64,000 nucleotides of DNA from OLB11 sp041392835 (GTDB lineage: Bacteria; Bacteroidota; Bacteroidia; Chitinophagales; Chitinophagaceae), in the NCBI GenBank assembly GCA_041392835.1, contig JAWKLF010000003.1, forward strand, positions 186,001 to 250,000, written 5' to 3'. The position numbers and the translations under genes were made by a program. Of this stretch, positions 43,722 to 52,136 are shown in pieces. Every line of letters starts with the position of its first letter. Within the stretch, counting starts at the first letter, position 1. The notes beneath the pieces were generated by a model. It ran no database searches, was not told where the DNA came from, and saw nothing but the letters and a program-made list of their open reading frames with translations.

Positions 43722-46147
43722 TAGACAACTATACCTCCCCAATTTTCGCCACATTCATTCACTATTTTTCCACGCTCTGTCAGTACTACTTGATTTTTGT
43801 CTTTGACATATATTTTTTTTCCTTTGGCCATGTGTAATACACAATCTATCGTGAGTGTTTTACAGTTTTTTATTTTTATATCTTCATGACAAGTCATTTC
43901 GTCTATTTTTTTTGATAGCCTATATGTAGTATTTTTTTTAATGAGAATTTGTTTTGGTTTTTTTATTAAAGGTAAGTCGCTTTCCCAAAGTCCTCTGCCA
44001 TAAGAAGATACTATTATTTTTCCTCTACAATAATTAATGTCAATTTCAGTTATAATAGATTTTGGTAAATTATTTCCCCATAAAACCCAAGGTGTAAATT
44101 CATTTTCTTTAAAAAAAATACCCATAGGGCTTGCAGCTAAGAGCGATCCAGAACTACCTTCAATATATTTAATATCAGCTATCGCAAAAGGAGATAGGCC
44201 AGCAGATTGGTTAGTCCATGTTTTGCCTCCATCGCTACTATAAATAATTCGTAAGCCACTATGGCAAAAACTATTATAATTACTCATATAGCCAAACCCA
44301 AGCCACACTTCGTTTTCATTGTATGGAGATATACAAATAGAATGGATTCTATTGAGCTCAGTAGATTGTCCATCTACTAAAATATTTTTTGGAAAATGTT
44401 CAAATGTTCTACCTCCATCGCTACTTTTTGCTAATCCGCTCCACAAACCAGATATATATATAAGCTGACTATTAGTAGGCGCTACTGCCATGGCTAATAT
44501 ATCGTGTTCAAAAACAGTTTGTGAAGTTATCCAACGGCTACTATCTCTATAGAGAATATTTACTTTATTATCTGCAAAGTAAAAGTGTCCTTCATGATGC
44601 GCATACAGATTACTCGTATTGACACCTTTGTGCGAAACGCTCAAATTGCTACTTTTAGTAAATGGTACTTTGTCGTTAAATGTATATTGATTTGTCAAAA
44701 AGTTATATTGCCCTATAGCCCAGCCAGGTGTGGTTTGTGAATATGCTACATCATATCCATCGCCTTGATTTTCAAAATACCATTTCTTTATTTTGGGGTC
44801 ATAACTCATAATAGAATTGTCTTGTGCACCAGCACTTATGATGCCCGAAAAAGGAGAAGAGCCTAAACCATAAAATTGTGTAATGGATAGCGATTGCCCG
44901 TTTAAACTTACAAATGATTCGCCCCCATTCTTACTATAAGACAAGCCTCCGTCGGTACATAGATAGAGCTCATCATGTTCGCCATTTTTGCTTGCTTTGC
45001 TTATTTGCATATATCGAATATCAGCGTGTGGCACATGGTTAGCACCATAACTATAGCTATACATAGCACGAAATGTTTTGCCACTATCTAAAGATTTATA
45101 TAATAGATTGCCAGCAAAATAAACAATGGCAGGGTTTGCCGGATTGACGCAAAGTCCATGACGCCAAAAAATACTTTCCTGACTAACAGCACTACCTCGT
45201 TGCTGTATGACATGAGTAATTTGTTCGGTCGCAAAATCCAAAGTATAAAAATTAGTATGTGAACTGTTTTGATAGCTACGTTGAATAATTCCTTGAGTCT
45301 TATTGAAACCGACCAATTTAAATACAGAAGTATTAGTTTGTGTCATTGCATCATCGCTCTTTTTAACCTGAGTTGTTATTTTATTTATTTCTGGATTGCT
45401 TTCAAAATTTGTAATTCTTATGATGTCGCACTCATTTTTATAACTATTTTTATTAGCGATTTTGGTGTCGTGCGTAAGTGTTGTAAAGTATAATGATTTA
45501 GTAATCTCATTGTATAAGATGGAATTGATTTTATAGTCATTGTTTTCATAAAAATCAGGATAAAGTTTTATTGAAAATAATTTAGACCAATGTTCGCCAT
45601 CATCTTGTGAGTAGAGAATGTCTTTGGGCGTATGTGCAAACCATAGCGAGCTATCAGCAGACAAAGAAAAATGTTGAACTTCTTCATACAAAATACTTTT
45701 TTCATCTTCTATTGGTAAACTATTTTTCCATGTTAAGCCGCCATCATAGCTTCTAAATATACCAAGCGTAGGAAAGTCAAACCAAATTTCTGAAGCGCCT
45801 GTTGCTATTGTAATCGTATATGGTTTTTTTGAATAATCTACAATTAAATCATTTACACCTATGATGGGATAATCTATAGCATCTGTTAAACATGACCAAT
45901 GCTGACCTCTATCTATAGTGTGGAACAACCCGCCAGTAAAAGACCCAATAAAAATTTCAGAAGAATTGTTAGGATTTACAGATACACATTTGAGTGCGCC
46001 TTGATATTGATTGCCAATTTCTTCTTCAGTATTTGTAGGACCTAAATAATCCCATTGAACATCTTGATTGATTTGTAAACACGATGATACTTTTTGAGCA
46101 TTCGATAAAAAAGGTATCAATAACAAGTATACTATAAAGTACTTCAT
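43718..46147 (-). CDS. secreted BNR-repeat / sortilin-like beta-propeller protein
   Basis: 809 residues from the ATG at 46145-46147, giving the signal peptide MKYFIVYLLLIPFLSNAQ. The body has many BNR (Asp-box) repeats, S-x-D-x-G-x-x-W: RGQHWSCL, SYDGGLTWKN, SQDDGEHWSKL, SLDSGKTFRAM, SKNGGESFVSL, SSDGGRTFEHF and SSDGGKTWTN. These form a sortilin/VPS10-like multi-bladed propeller. The usual type IX secretion C-terminal domain is not obvious; the end is a short strand-rich tail. No enzymatic residues can be assigned. It is probably surface-exposed and binds glycans or proteins. Confidence 0.82.
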   Translation of the reverse strand: MKYFIVYLLLIPFLSNAQKVSSCLQINQDVQWDYLGPTNTEEEIGNQYQGALKCVSVNPNNSSEIFIGSFTGGLFHTIDRGQHWSCLTDAIDYPIIGVNDLIVDYSKKPYTITIATGASEIWFDFPTLGIFRSYDGGLTWKNSLPIEDEKSILYEEVQHFSLSADSSLWFAHTPKDILYSQDDGEHWSKLFSIKLYPDFYENNDYKINSILYNEITKSLYFTTLTHDTKIANKNSYKNECDIIRITNFESNPEINKITTQVKKSDDAMTQTNTSVFKLVGFNKTQGIIQRSYQNSSHTNFYTLDFATEQITHVIQQRGSAVSQESIFWRHGLCVNPANPAIVYFAGNLLYKSLDSGKTFRAMYSYSYGANHVPHADIRYMQISKASKNGEHDELYLCTDGGLSYSKNGGESFVSLNGQSLSITQFYGLGSSPFSGIISAGAQDNSIMSYDPKIKKWYFENQGDGYDVAYSQTTPGWAIGQYNFLTNQYTFNDKVPFTKSSNLSVSHKGVNTSNLYAHHEGHFYFADNKVNILYRDSSRWITSQTVFEHDILAMAVAPTNSQLIYISGLWSGLAKSSDGGRTFEHFPKNILVDGQSTELNRIHSICISPYNENEVWLGFGYMSNYNSFCHSGLRIIYSSDGGKTWTNQSAGLSPFAIADIKYIEGSSGSLLAASPMGIFFKENEFTPWVLWGNNLPKSIITEIDINYCRGKIIVSSYGRGLWESDLPLIKKPKQILIKKNTTYRLSKKIDEMTCHEDIKIKNCKTLTIDCVLHMAKGKKIYVKDKNQVVLTERGKIVNECGENWGGIVVY

Positions 46148-46229
46148 TCGTAAAATTACTTTATTCGAGCAAGATATTAAATTCATTCGTTTAGTTTTTT
46201 TCTAATATTTTTGATTTTTTTACAACGCA

Positions 46230-47000
46230 ATGAATACAATACCCAAATGGCTTGAACGAACAGCTTTATTAGTAAGTGATAAAGGCATCGATACCTTAAA
46301 AAATAAACATGTACTCATAGTAGGCTTAGGTGGTGTTGGGAGTTTTGCTGCCGAATTTATAGCACGCTCAGGTGTTGGTCATATGACAATAGTAGATGGT
46401 GATACTGTAGATATTACAAATACCAACAGGCAATTGCAAGCTATGCATAGTACAGTAGGAGTTAGTAAAGCCGAGTGGTTGGAAAAAAGAATAAGAGATA
46501 TAAACCCTGAAATCAATTTAATAAGCATTAATCAATTTATAAATCCAGAAGAAACAATAGCCTTAGTCAACAGTCAGCCATTTGAATATGTTTTGGATTG
46601 TATAGATTCTATAACGCCCAAACTTTTATTGATAAAAGCTGCCAAAGCCAAAGGTTGTAAAATTATTAGTAGCATGGGTGCCGGTGGCAAAGTAGATCCG
46701 ACACGTATTCAATATGCTGATTTGTCCAAAACACACATGTGTCCATTTGCTTTTTATATTCGTAAGCGATTGCGAAAAGAAGAAGTTTTTGATAATGTTA
46801 TGACAGTATTTTCGGATGAACCTCCAGCAAGAGAATCCATAAAAGAAACAGATGGTACTAATTATAAACGTTCTTTTTATGGTACCATATCTTATATTCC
46901 TGCATTGTTTGGTTTGTATATGGCTAGTTGGGTTATACAGGATGCTTTGGGAATTTTTAAGTACACGGCTGCTTGTAAACCCAAACCTCGAAAAAAATAA
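46230..47000 (+). CDS. tcdA: tRNA threonylcarbamoyladenosine dehydratase
   Basis: 256 residues, an E1-like ThiF-fold enzyme that closes the t6A ring to ct6A at tRNA position 37 using ATP. The ATP-binding loop is HVLIVGLGGVGSFAAEFIARSGVGHMTIVDGD, with TNTNRQLQA and SMGAGGKVDPTRIQYADLSKT. The C-terminal SFYGTISYIPALFGLYMASWVI is typical of the TcdA/YgdL group rather than MoeB or ThiF. It abuts the convergent fumarylacetoacetate hydrolase gene with no gap. Confidence 0.93.
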   Translation: MNTIPKWLERTALLVSDKGIDTLKNKHVLIVGLGGVGSFAAEFIARSGVGHMTIVDGDTVDITNTNRQLQAMHSTVGVSKAEWLEKRIRDINPEINLISINQFINPEETIALVNSQPFEYVLDCIDSITPKLLLIKAAKAKGCKIISSMGAGGKVDPTRIQYADLSKTHMCPFAFYIRKRLRKEEVFDNVMTVFSDEPPARESIKETDGTNYKRSFYGTISYIPALFGLYMASWVIQDALGIFKYTAACKPKPRKK

Positions 47001-47606
47001 TCATATAACGTGTACCAAAAAGAGGGATTCATTTTCTATAAATCCTTGCAATACATCGCCTTTGGCTATAGGGCCTACACCGTGTGGCGTACCAGTAAAA
47101 AGTATATCATCTTTTTGTAATGTAAAATAAACAGACAATTCGCATATCATTTGTTCAAATGAATAAATCATCAATTCACTGTTACCTTCTTGTTTGAGTA
47201 TATCATTTTGATAAAAAGAAAAAGCAAATGGTTTCTTTTTATCTTCAAATGTTTTCCAATCTCCTAATATAGCAGCACCATCAAAACCTTTAGCAATATC
47301 CCAAGGGAGTCCTTTTTCTTTTAATCTTTGCTGCAAATCTCGAGCTGTAAAGTCTATGCCTAAGGTATAGGCATCATAAAAAGTGTTGGCTTCTTCTAAG
47401 GTAGTAGCCTTGCCACTTTTTCCTATGCGAAGTACTAACTCACATTCATAGTGTATATCCTTAGTAAATGTGGGGTATTCAAATGCTTGTCCTTTGGGTA
47501 AAATACTCGATATTGGTTTTGAAAAAATAACGGGAGATGAAGGTATCTCATTTTTTAGTTCTTCAATATGCGCTACATAATTTCGACCTATACAATAAAT
47601 GCTCAT
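47001..47606 (-). CDS. fumarylacetoacetate hydrolase (FAH) family protein
   Basis: 201 residues, the size of the compact FAHD1/acylpyruvase branch. Metal ligands are visible in HYECELVLRIGKSG and the central GIDFTARDLQ. The C-terminal motif GTPHGVGPIAKGDVLQGFIE is diagnostic. The reaction is probably acylpyruvate hydrolysis or oxaloacetate decarboxylation. Its start overlaps the pth stop by 4 bases (ATGA type). Confidence 0.88.
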   Translation of the reverse strand: MSIYCIGRNYVAHIEELKNEIPSSPVIFSKPISSILPKGQAFEYPTFTKDIHYECELVLRIGKSGKATTLEEANTFYDAYTLGIDFTARDLQQRLKEKGLPWDIAKGFDGAAILGDWKTFEDKKKPFAFSFYQNDILKQEGNSELMIYSFEQMICELSVYFTLQKDDILFTGTPHGVGPIAKGDVLQGFIENESLFLVHVI

Positions 47607-48178
47607 AAACTATATTTTTTTTGATTGTATAAATTCATTGTGCGACTTAAACCTATGGTGCAAAAAGATTCTATAATTTCTACACAAGCTTGCACTTTAA
47701 TATTGACTAAGGGTATTTCATCGTCTTTCCATTTTCCTAAAACATAGTCAACTTGTTTGCCTTTGGCAAAGCGATTGCCTATTCCAAATCTTAGTTTTGG
47801 ATATGCTTTAGTTCCTATAGATTCTTCTATGCTTTTAAGACCATTGTGCCCTCCACTGCTTCCGCTTTCTCTTATTTTTAGTGTGTCTAAGTCAAAGGCC
47901 AAATCATCAACTATCGTTAATGTATTTACTATAGATATTTTTTCTTTATCCATCCAATATTTAAAAGCTCTGCCGCTCAAATTCATATAAGTAGATGGTT
48001 TGATTAAGAGAAGTGTTCTCCCTTTGTATTTCATTTCGCATACATCGGCTAAGCGGTCAGTTCTAAAATGGGCTTCATGTTTATTGGCCAACACATCAAC
48101 TACATCAAAGCCAATATTATGCCGTGTTTCTACATATTCAAATCCTATATTACCAAGTCCTACAATCAGATATTTCAT
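47603..48178 (-). CDS. pth: peptidyl-tRNA hydrolase
   Basis: 191 residues. The catalytic His is in YVETRHNIGFDVVD and the Asp in TIVDDLAFDLDTL; the substrate-binding KPSTYMNLSG and GGHNGLKSIEE loops are present. It recycles peptidyl-tRNA released during translation. The length matches the family. It is co-oriented with miaB, 19 bases upstream, so these tRNA-related genes probably form one transcript. Confidence 0.95.
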   Translation of the reverse strand: MKYLIVGLGNIGFEYVETRHNIGFDVVDVLANKHEAHFRTDRLADVCEMKYKGRTLLLIKPSTYMNLSGRAFKYWMDKEKISIVNTLTIVDDLAFDLDTLKIRESGSSGGHNGLKSIEESIGTKAYPKLRFGIGNRFAKGKQVDYVLGKWKDDEIPLVNIKVQACVEIIESFCTIGLSRTMNLYNQKKYSL

Positions 48179-48197
48179 GTGTTAGCATTCATCTTGT

Positions 48198-49607
48198 TTA
48201 GTTGTCTATGATTTCACCACGCAGCGTGCCCGATGTACAAGAGTTAATCTGAACTCGTATATATTGATTTTTTTCAGCATGTTTTTTTGGAAATATAACC
48301 ATCTTATTGTTATCAGAACGACCACACCATTCATCTTCATTTTTCTTAGAAGGCCCTTCTACCAATACATCTAAAATTTTTCCAATTTCTTTAATATTAC
48401 TCTCATTGCTATGTTCTCTATGTATAGCAATAATTTCATTGAGCCTGCTCATTTTTACTTCTTGAGGTATATCATCTTTATAGCGACGGGCTGCCAATGT
48501 GCCTGGGCGTTCGCTATAGCCAAACATATAAGCCAAGTCAAATTTTACTTCCTGCATTACAGCTATCGTTTCTTGATGATCGTCTTCCGTTTCGCCACAA
48601 AATCCGGTTATAATATCAGTACTAATACCACAATCAGGAATAATTTCTCGAATGCGTTTTACTTTGTGTAAATACCATTCTTTTGTATAAGTACGATTCA
48701 TTTGTTGTAATATACGAGTACTACCACTTTGCAAAGGCAGATGAATATAATTGCAAATATTTTTATACTTTGCCATGGTGTATAACACATCGTCTGTTAT
48801 ATCTTTTGGATGTGATGTGCTAAACCGTATTCTTAAAAGCGGACTAATTAAAGCTACTTTTTCCAACAACTGCGCAAAAGTTACTATCTCATTTCCATCT
48901 TCACGTTGCCATCTGTAGCTGTCTACATTTTGACCCAATAAGGTAATTTCTCTGTAGCCATCTTCAAACAATTGTTTTGATTCGGCTACTATAGAATAGG
49001 CATCTCTGCTTCGTTCTCTCCCTCTAGTAAATGGTACAACACAAAAACTGCACATATTATTACAACCTCGCATAATACTTACAAAGCTGCTAACACCATT
49101 TGCATCCAAACGTATAGGGCTTATATCGCCATAGGTTTCTTCTCTACTAAGCAATACATTTACCGCTTTTTGCCCACCATGTGCTTCGGCTATTAAATTG
49201 GGTAAGGAGCGGTATGCATCTGGGCCTATTACTATATCTACCAGTTGTTCTTCTTCTAACAAATTTTCTTTAAGGCGTTCAGCCATGCAACCTAATATGC
49301 CTATTAGGAGTTTTTTATTTCTTCGTTTTATACCTTTAAAATGCTTTAGTCTATGTCGTATCGTTTGTTCTGCTTTTTCGCGAATAGAACATGTATTGAT
49401 TAAAATCAAATCGGCATTTTCAGGATTTGTCGTAGAGCCATAATTATTTTCATGCAAAATAGAAGCAACAATTTCACTATCATTAAAATTCATAGCGCAA
49501 CCATAGCTTTCTATATAATATTTTTGATCTGCATCGTCATTGATAAATGATTGTACAGATTGGCCTTGTTTACTTTCGTCAATATGTTTTTGAGGTATAT
49601 CTAACAT
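48198..49607 (-). CDS. miaB: tRNA-2-methylthio-N6-dimethylallyladenosine synthase
   Basis: 469 residues from the ATG at 49605-49607. The UPF0004 domain has C37 (YYIESYGCAMNFNDSE), the Cys in INTCSIREKAE and GILGCMAERLKE for the second cluster. The radical SAM domain has RGCNNMCSFCVVPFTRGRERS (CxxxCxxC). The TRAM domain is at the C-terminus (VLVEGPSKKNEDEWCGRSDNNKMV). It methylthiolates i6A37 in tRNA. A longer start at 49637 would run into the divergent promoter. Confidence 0.95.
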   Translation of the reverse strand: MLDIPQKHIDESKQGQSVQSFINDDADQKYYIESYGCAMNFNDSEIVASILHENNYGSTTNPENADLILINTCSIREKAEQTIRHRLKHFKGIKRRNKKLLIGILGCMAERLKENLLEEEQLVDIVIGPDAYRSLPNLIAEAHGGQKAVNVLLSREETYGDISPIRLDANGVSSFVSIMRGCNNMCSFCVVPFTRGRERSRDAYSIVAESKQLFEDGYREITLLGQNVDSYRWQREDGNEIVTFAQLLEKVALISPLLRIRFSTSHPKDITDDVLYTMAKYKNICNYIHLPLQSGSTRILQQMNRTYTKEWYLHKVKRIREIIPDCGISTDIITGFCGETEDDHQETIAVMQEVKFDLAYMFGYSERPGTLAARRYKDDIPQEVKMSRLNEIIAIHREHSNESNIKEIGKILDVLVEGPSKKNEDEWCGRSDNNKMVIFPKKHAEKNQYIRVQINSCTSGTLRGEIIDN

Positions 49608-49624
49608 GTTTTTTGAAATGTTTG

Positions 49625-49632
49625 CAAATTTA
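49625..49632 (-). promoter_or_regulatory. -7 promoter box TAAATTTG for miaB
   Basis: An exact TAnnTTTG on the minus strand, 17 bases before the miaB ATG. With the plus-strand copy at 49638-49645 it forms an inverted repeat with a 5-base spacer, CACAA. Confidence 0.5.
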
Positions 49633-49637
49633 CACAA

Positions 49638-49645
49638 TAAATTTG
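49638..49645 (+). promoter_or_regulatory. -7 promoter box TAAATTTG for the transglutaminase-like gene
   Basis: An exact TAnnTTTG on the plus strand, 15 bases before the ATG at 49661. TTTG at 49612-49615 could be a -33 box, spacing 22. It is back-to-back with the miaB promoter. Confidence 0.5.
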
Positions 49646-49660
49646 TCTATATTACTAACT

Positions 49661-50554
49661 ATGCGTTGGCTCTATTTTTGTTTATTCTTATTTTTTTTGA
49701 TATTGCTTATTTTGGGTAGTAAGCAAGCTTTATTGCCAGCCCATAGTTACCAAGAAATTTATGATATTCAAGATCAATATACAATACACTGGCAACATGC
49801 AGATAGCATTTACAATATATCCGATGTGCTATGGGCTAAGCAAATAGCCAATGATAGTATGGGAATAGTGGCGCAAGATTCGGAATTAGAAAAAATAAAT
49901 AAGATAGGTTCTTTTTTATTAAACGCATTTTATCATCGACTTGGAAACCCTCCTGATACCTTATTTAAAATGCAGGCTTGTCAACAATATCAATATTTAT
50001 TGCACCATGATGCAGAACTATATTGTACACAATTTAGTAGCCTTTTTGCATTTTTTGCTCGCTCACAAGGACTTATCACTCGCGAAATAGAATGCAAGAA
50101 TAAGTACGATAGACATGTGTTTAATGAAACTTACATACCTTCTATTAAGCATTGGGTCTATACCGATTTAACACATCGTATCAATTATGTAGAAAAAAAT
50201 GGGAAAGCATTATCGCAGCACGATGTACAGCAAATACTTCCTAAGAAAAATCAAAATGCATTCATTCACAATGACATTCATAGTAATAGTTGGGCCGAAT
50301 ACCGACTTAAATTGTCTAAAAATTTTGATTACGAAACGGATTATTATATTTACTTAAATCCCAATTTGGCTTCATACCATACTATTTCTTTTTTAGAAAA
50401 AACAAAACGATTATTTCTAAAAAAATTAAACTATCAAGTATATCGTAGCAATCCAAATAAACACAGCTGGCATATAGCAAGAAGTGGTATCTTGATTGTT
50501 CTGATTTTATTTAGCTTAGTAAAAATACTTCGTTTCAAAAGCAAAAAGTCATAA
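49661..50554 (+). CDS. membrane-anchored transglutaminase-like protein
   Basis: 297 residues from the ATG at 49661 (earlier in-frame starts lie inside the divergent miaB gene). There is one N-terminal membrane helix (LYFCLFLFFLILLILGS) and one near the C-terminus (SGILIVLILFSLVKIL). Between them the sequence has the order Cys-His-Asp of the transglutaminase-like fold: C122 in YCTQFSSLFAFFARSQGL, H152 in RHVFNETYIP and D169 in HWVYTDLT. The core would therefore face the periplasm. I assign the fold from spacing alone and know of no named family; activity is unproven. Confidence 0.6.
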   Translation: MRWLYFCLFLFFLILLILGSKQALLPAHSYQEIYDIQDQYTIHWQHADSIYNISDVLWAKQIANDSMGIVAQDSELEKINKIGSFLLNAFYHRLGNPPDTLFKMQACQQYQYLLHHDAELYCTQFSSLFAFFARSQGLITREIECKNKYDRHVFNETYIPSIKHWVYTDLTHRINYVEKNGKALSQHDVQQILPKKNQNAFIHNDIHSNSWAEYRLKLSKNFDYETDYYIYLNPNLASYHTISFLEKTKRLFLKKLNYQVYRSNPNKHSWHIARSGILIVLILFSLVKILRFKSKKS

Positions 50555-50588
50555 TATAATCTTAGGTTTGCCAGAATTTTTTAAGAAA

Positions 50589-50990
50589 ATGAATCGTCCG
50601 ATACGGGTATTAATTGCAAAAATTGGTCTTGATGGTCACGATAGAGGTGCTAAAGTAATAGCCTCGGCTTTGCGCGATGCTGGCATGGAGGTAATCTATA
50701 CTGGACTAAGACAAACACCAGAAATGGTAGTACAAGCAGCTTTGCAAGAAGATGTAGATGCCATAGGTGTTAGTATATTGTCGGGTGCCCATATGACTGT
50801 TTTTACAAAACTGATGGATTTACTTAAAGAAAAAGAATTATCTCATATTTTGGTTACAGGTGGTGGTATAATTCCTGAAGAAGATCAACAAAAATTAAAT
50901 CAGTTGGGAGTAGGGCAGTTGTTTAATCCTGGCACTTCTACAGCTGATATAGCCAATTATATTAAAGAAAACATTAAACAATCTAAATAA
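50589..50990 (+). CDS. B12-binding domain protein (mutase small-subunit type)
   Basis: 133 residues from the ATG at 50589. The cobalamin-binding motif D-x-H-x-x-G is IAKIGLDGHDRGAKV, followed by IGVSILSGAH and the GGG of LVTGGGIIPEED. It is the stand-alone C-terminal domain of acyl-CoA mutases such as methylmalonyl-CoA mutase. The catalytic large subunit is not in the window. It is followed 8 bases later by an enoyl-CoA hydratase gene, consistent with acyl-CoA metabolism. Confidence 0.9.
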   Translation: MNRPIRVLIAKIGLDGHDRGAKVIASALRDAGMEVIYTGLRQTPEMVVQAALQEDVDAIGVSILSGAHMTVFTKLMDLLKEKELSHILVTGGGIIPEEDQQKLNQLGVGQLFNPGTSTADIANYIKENIKQSK

Positions 50991-50998
50991 TAAACAAC

Positions 50999-51778
50999 AT
51001 GAATTTCGACACCTTACTTTTTTCGATAGAAGAGCAAATAGCAACTATTACAATTAATAGACCAGACAAAATGAATGCGCTAAACAAAGACGTTATCAAT
51101 GATTTGAGCAAAGCTATTGATGAAGTAATACAAAATAATGAAATCAAATCGGCAATTATAACAGGTGCAGGTGCCAAAGCATTTGTAGCTGGTGCCGACA
51201 TCACAGAATTTATTTCGCTTTCAAAAGAACAAGGTGCAGCCTTAGCTCAAAAAGGACAACAAGAGGTTTTTGATAAAATAGAAAATTGTCCTAAACCAAT
51301 AGTAGCTGCTGTCAACGGTTTTGCTTTGGGCGGTGGATGTGAATTGGCAATGAGCTGTCATTTTAGAGTTGCAGCCGAAAATGCGAAATTTGGACAACCC
51401 GAAGTCAACTTAGGCCTTATACCAGGCTATGGTGGTACACAGCGTTTAACCGCCTTAGTAGGCAAGGGCAAGGCTATGGAATTGTGTATGACCACACATA
51501 TGCCAGATGCCAATGAAGCCTTGCAAATAGGACTTGTCAATCATGTTACTACTGCAGAAACTTTATTAGAACATACCAAAAAGATACTAAGTATTATCAA
51601 TACAAAATCGCCAATGGCTATTGGTAAATTAATTAAAAGTATTAATGCTGCCGGACGTGCTGATGGTTATAATGTAGAAATACAAGCCTTTGGAGAGTGC
51701 TTCGATACAGCCGATATGAAAGAAGGTGTAAGTGCTTTTTTAGAAAAAAGAAAAGCCAACTTTTCGACAAATAATTAA
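50999..51778 (+). CDS. enoyl-CoA hydratase/isomerase family protein
   Basis: 259 residues, the normal length for a bacterial crotonase. The two catalytic glutamates of hydratases are present: E115 in GFALGGGCELAMSCHF and E135 in FGQPEVNLGLIPGYGGTQR. The oxyanion-hole segment AFVAGADITEF is also present. It hydrates trans-2-enoyl-CoA in beta-oxidation. It lies downstream of a B12-binding mutase subunit, so both probably act on short acyl-CoAs. Confidence 0.93.
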   Translation: MNFDTLLFSIEEQIATITINRPDKMNALNKDVINDLSKAIDEVIQNNEIKSAIITGAGAKAFVAGADITEFISLSKEQGAALAQKGQQEVFDKIENCPKPIVAAVNGFALGGGCELAMSCHFRVAAENAKFGQPEVNLGLIPGYGGTQRLTALVGKGKAMELCMTTHMPDANEALQIGLVNHVTTAETLLEHTKKILSIINTKSPMAIGKLIKSINAAGRADGYNVEIQAFGECFDTADMKEGVSAFLEKRKANFSTNN

Positions 51779-52136
51779 AAATTTGTTTAATATTCTTTTT
51801 TGATTCAACAATGCTTGTTGAATTTACTCAAGAAATGCTATAGAACAACCGAAAAGGAGTAATTTACTTACATAACTTGGGTTTATTATTTATATGATTC
51901 TCATCCTTGGCAAGTGTTCCTACAAACAATTCAAATAATGAAAATAGTGAGTTTTGAGAGGACACAACCTGCGGAGTAAAGATTAAACAACAATATTATT
52001 TGTAGTAAGAAATTTGATTATAATGAATTCATAAATTCAATAATCCTGATATGAATTTGAATACTATTCAAGGCTTTTTTTGTAAATTCGCACCACATTC
52101 AAAAAAAGTAACTATAAACTATAAAATAATACTTGT
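51779..52136. other. intergenic region before aconitase
   Basis: 358 bases with no gene that I can support. A perfect hairpin TTCAACAA-TGC-TTGTTGAA (51804-51822) lies 26 bases after the enoyl-CoA hydratase stop but lacks a U-tract. TAAATTCG at 52083-52090 is one base from a -7 box and could be the aconitase promoter; TTTG at 52056-52059 is 23 bases upstream of it. Confidence 0.4.
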
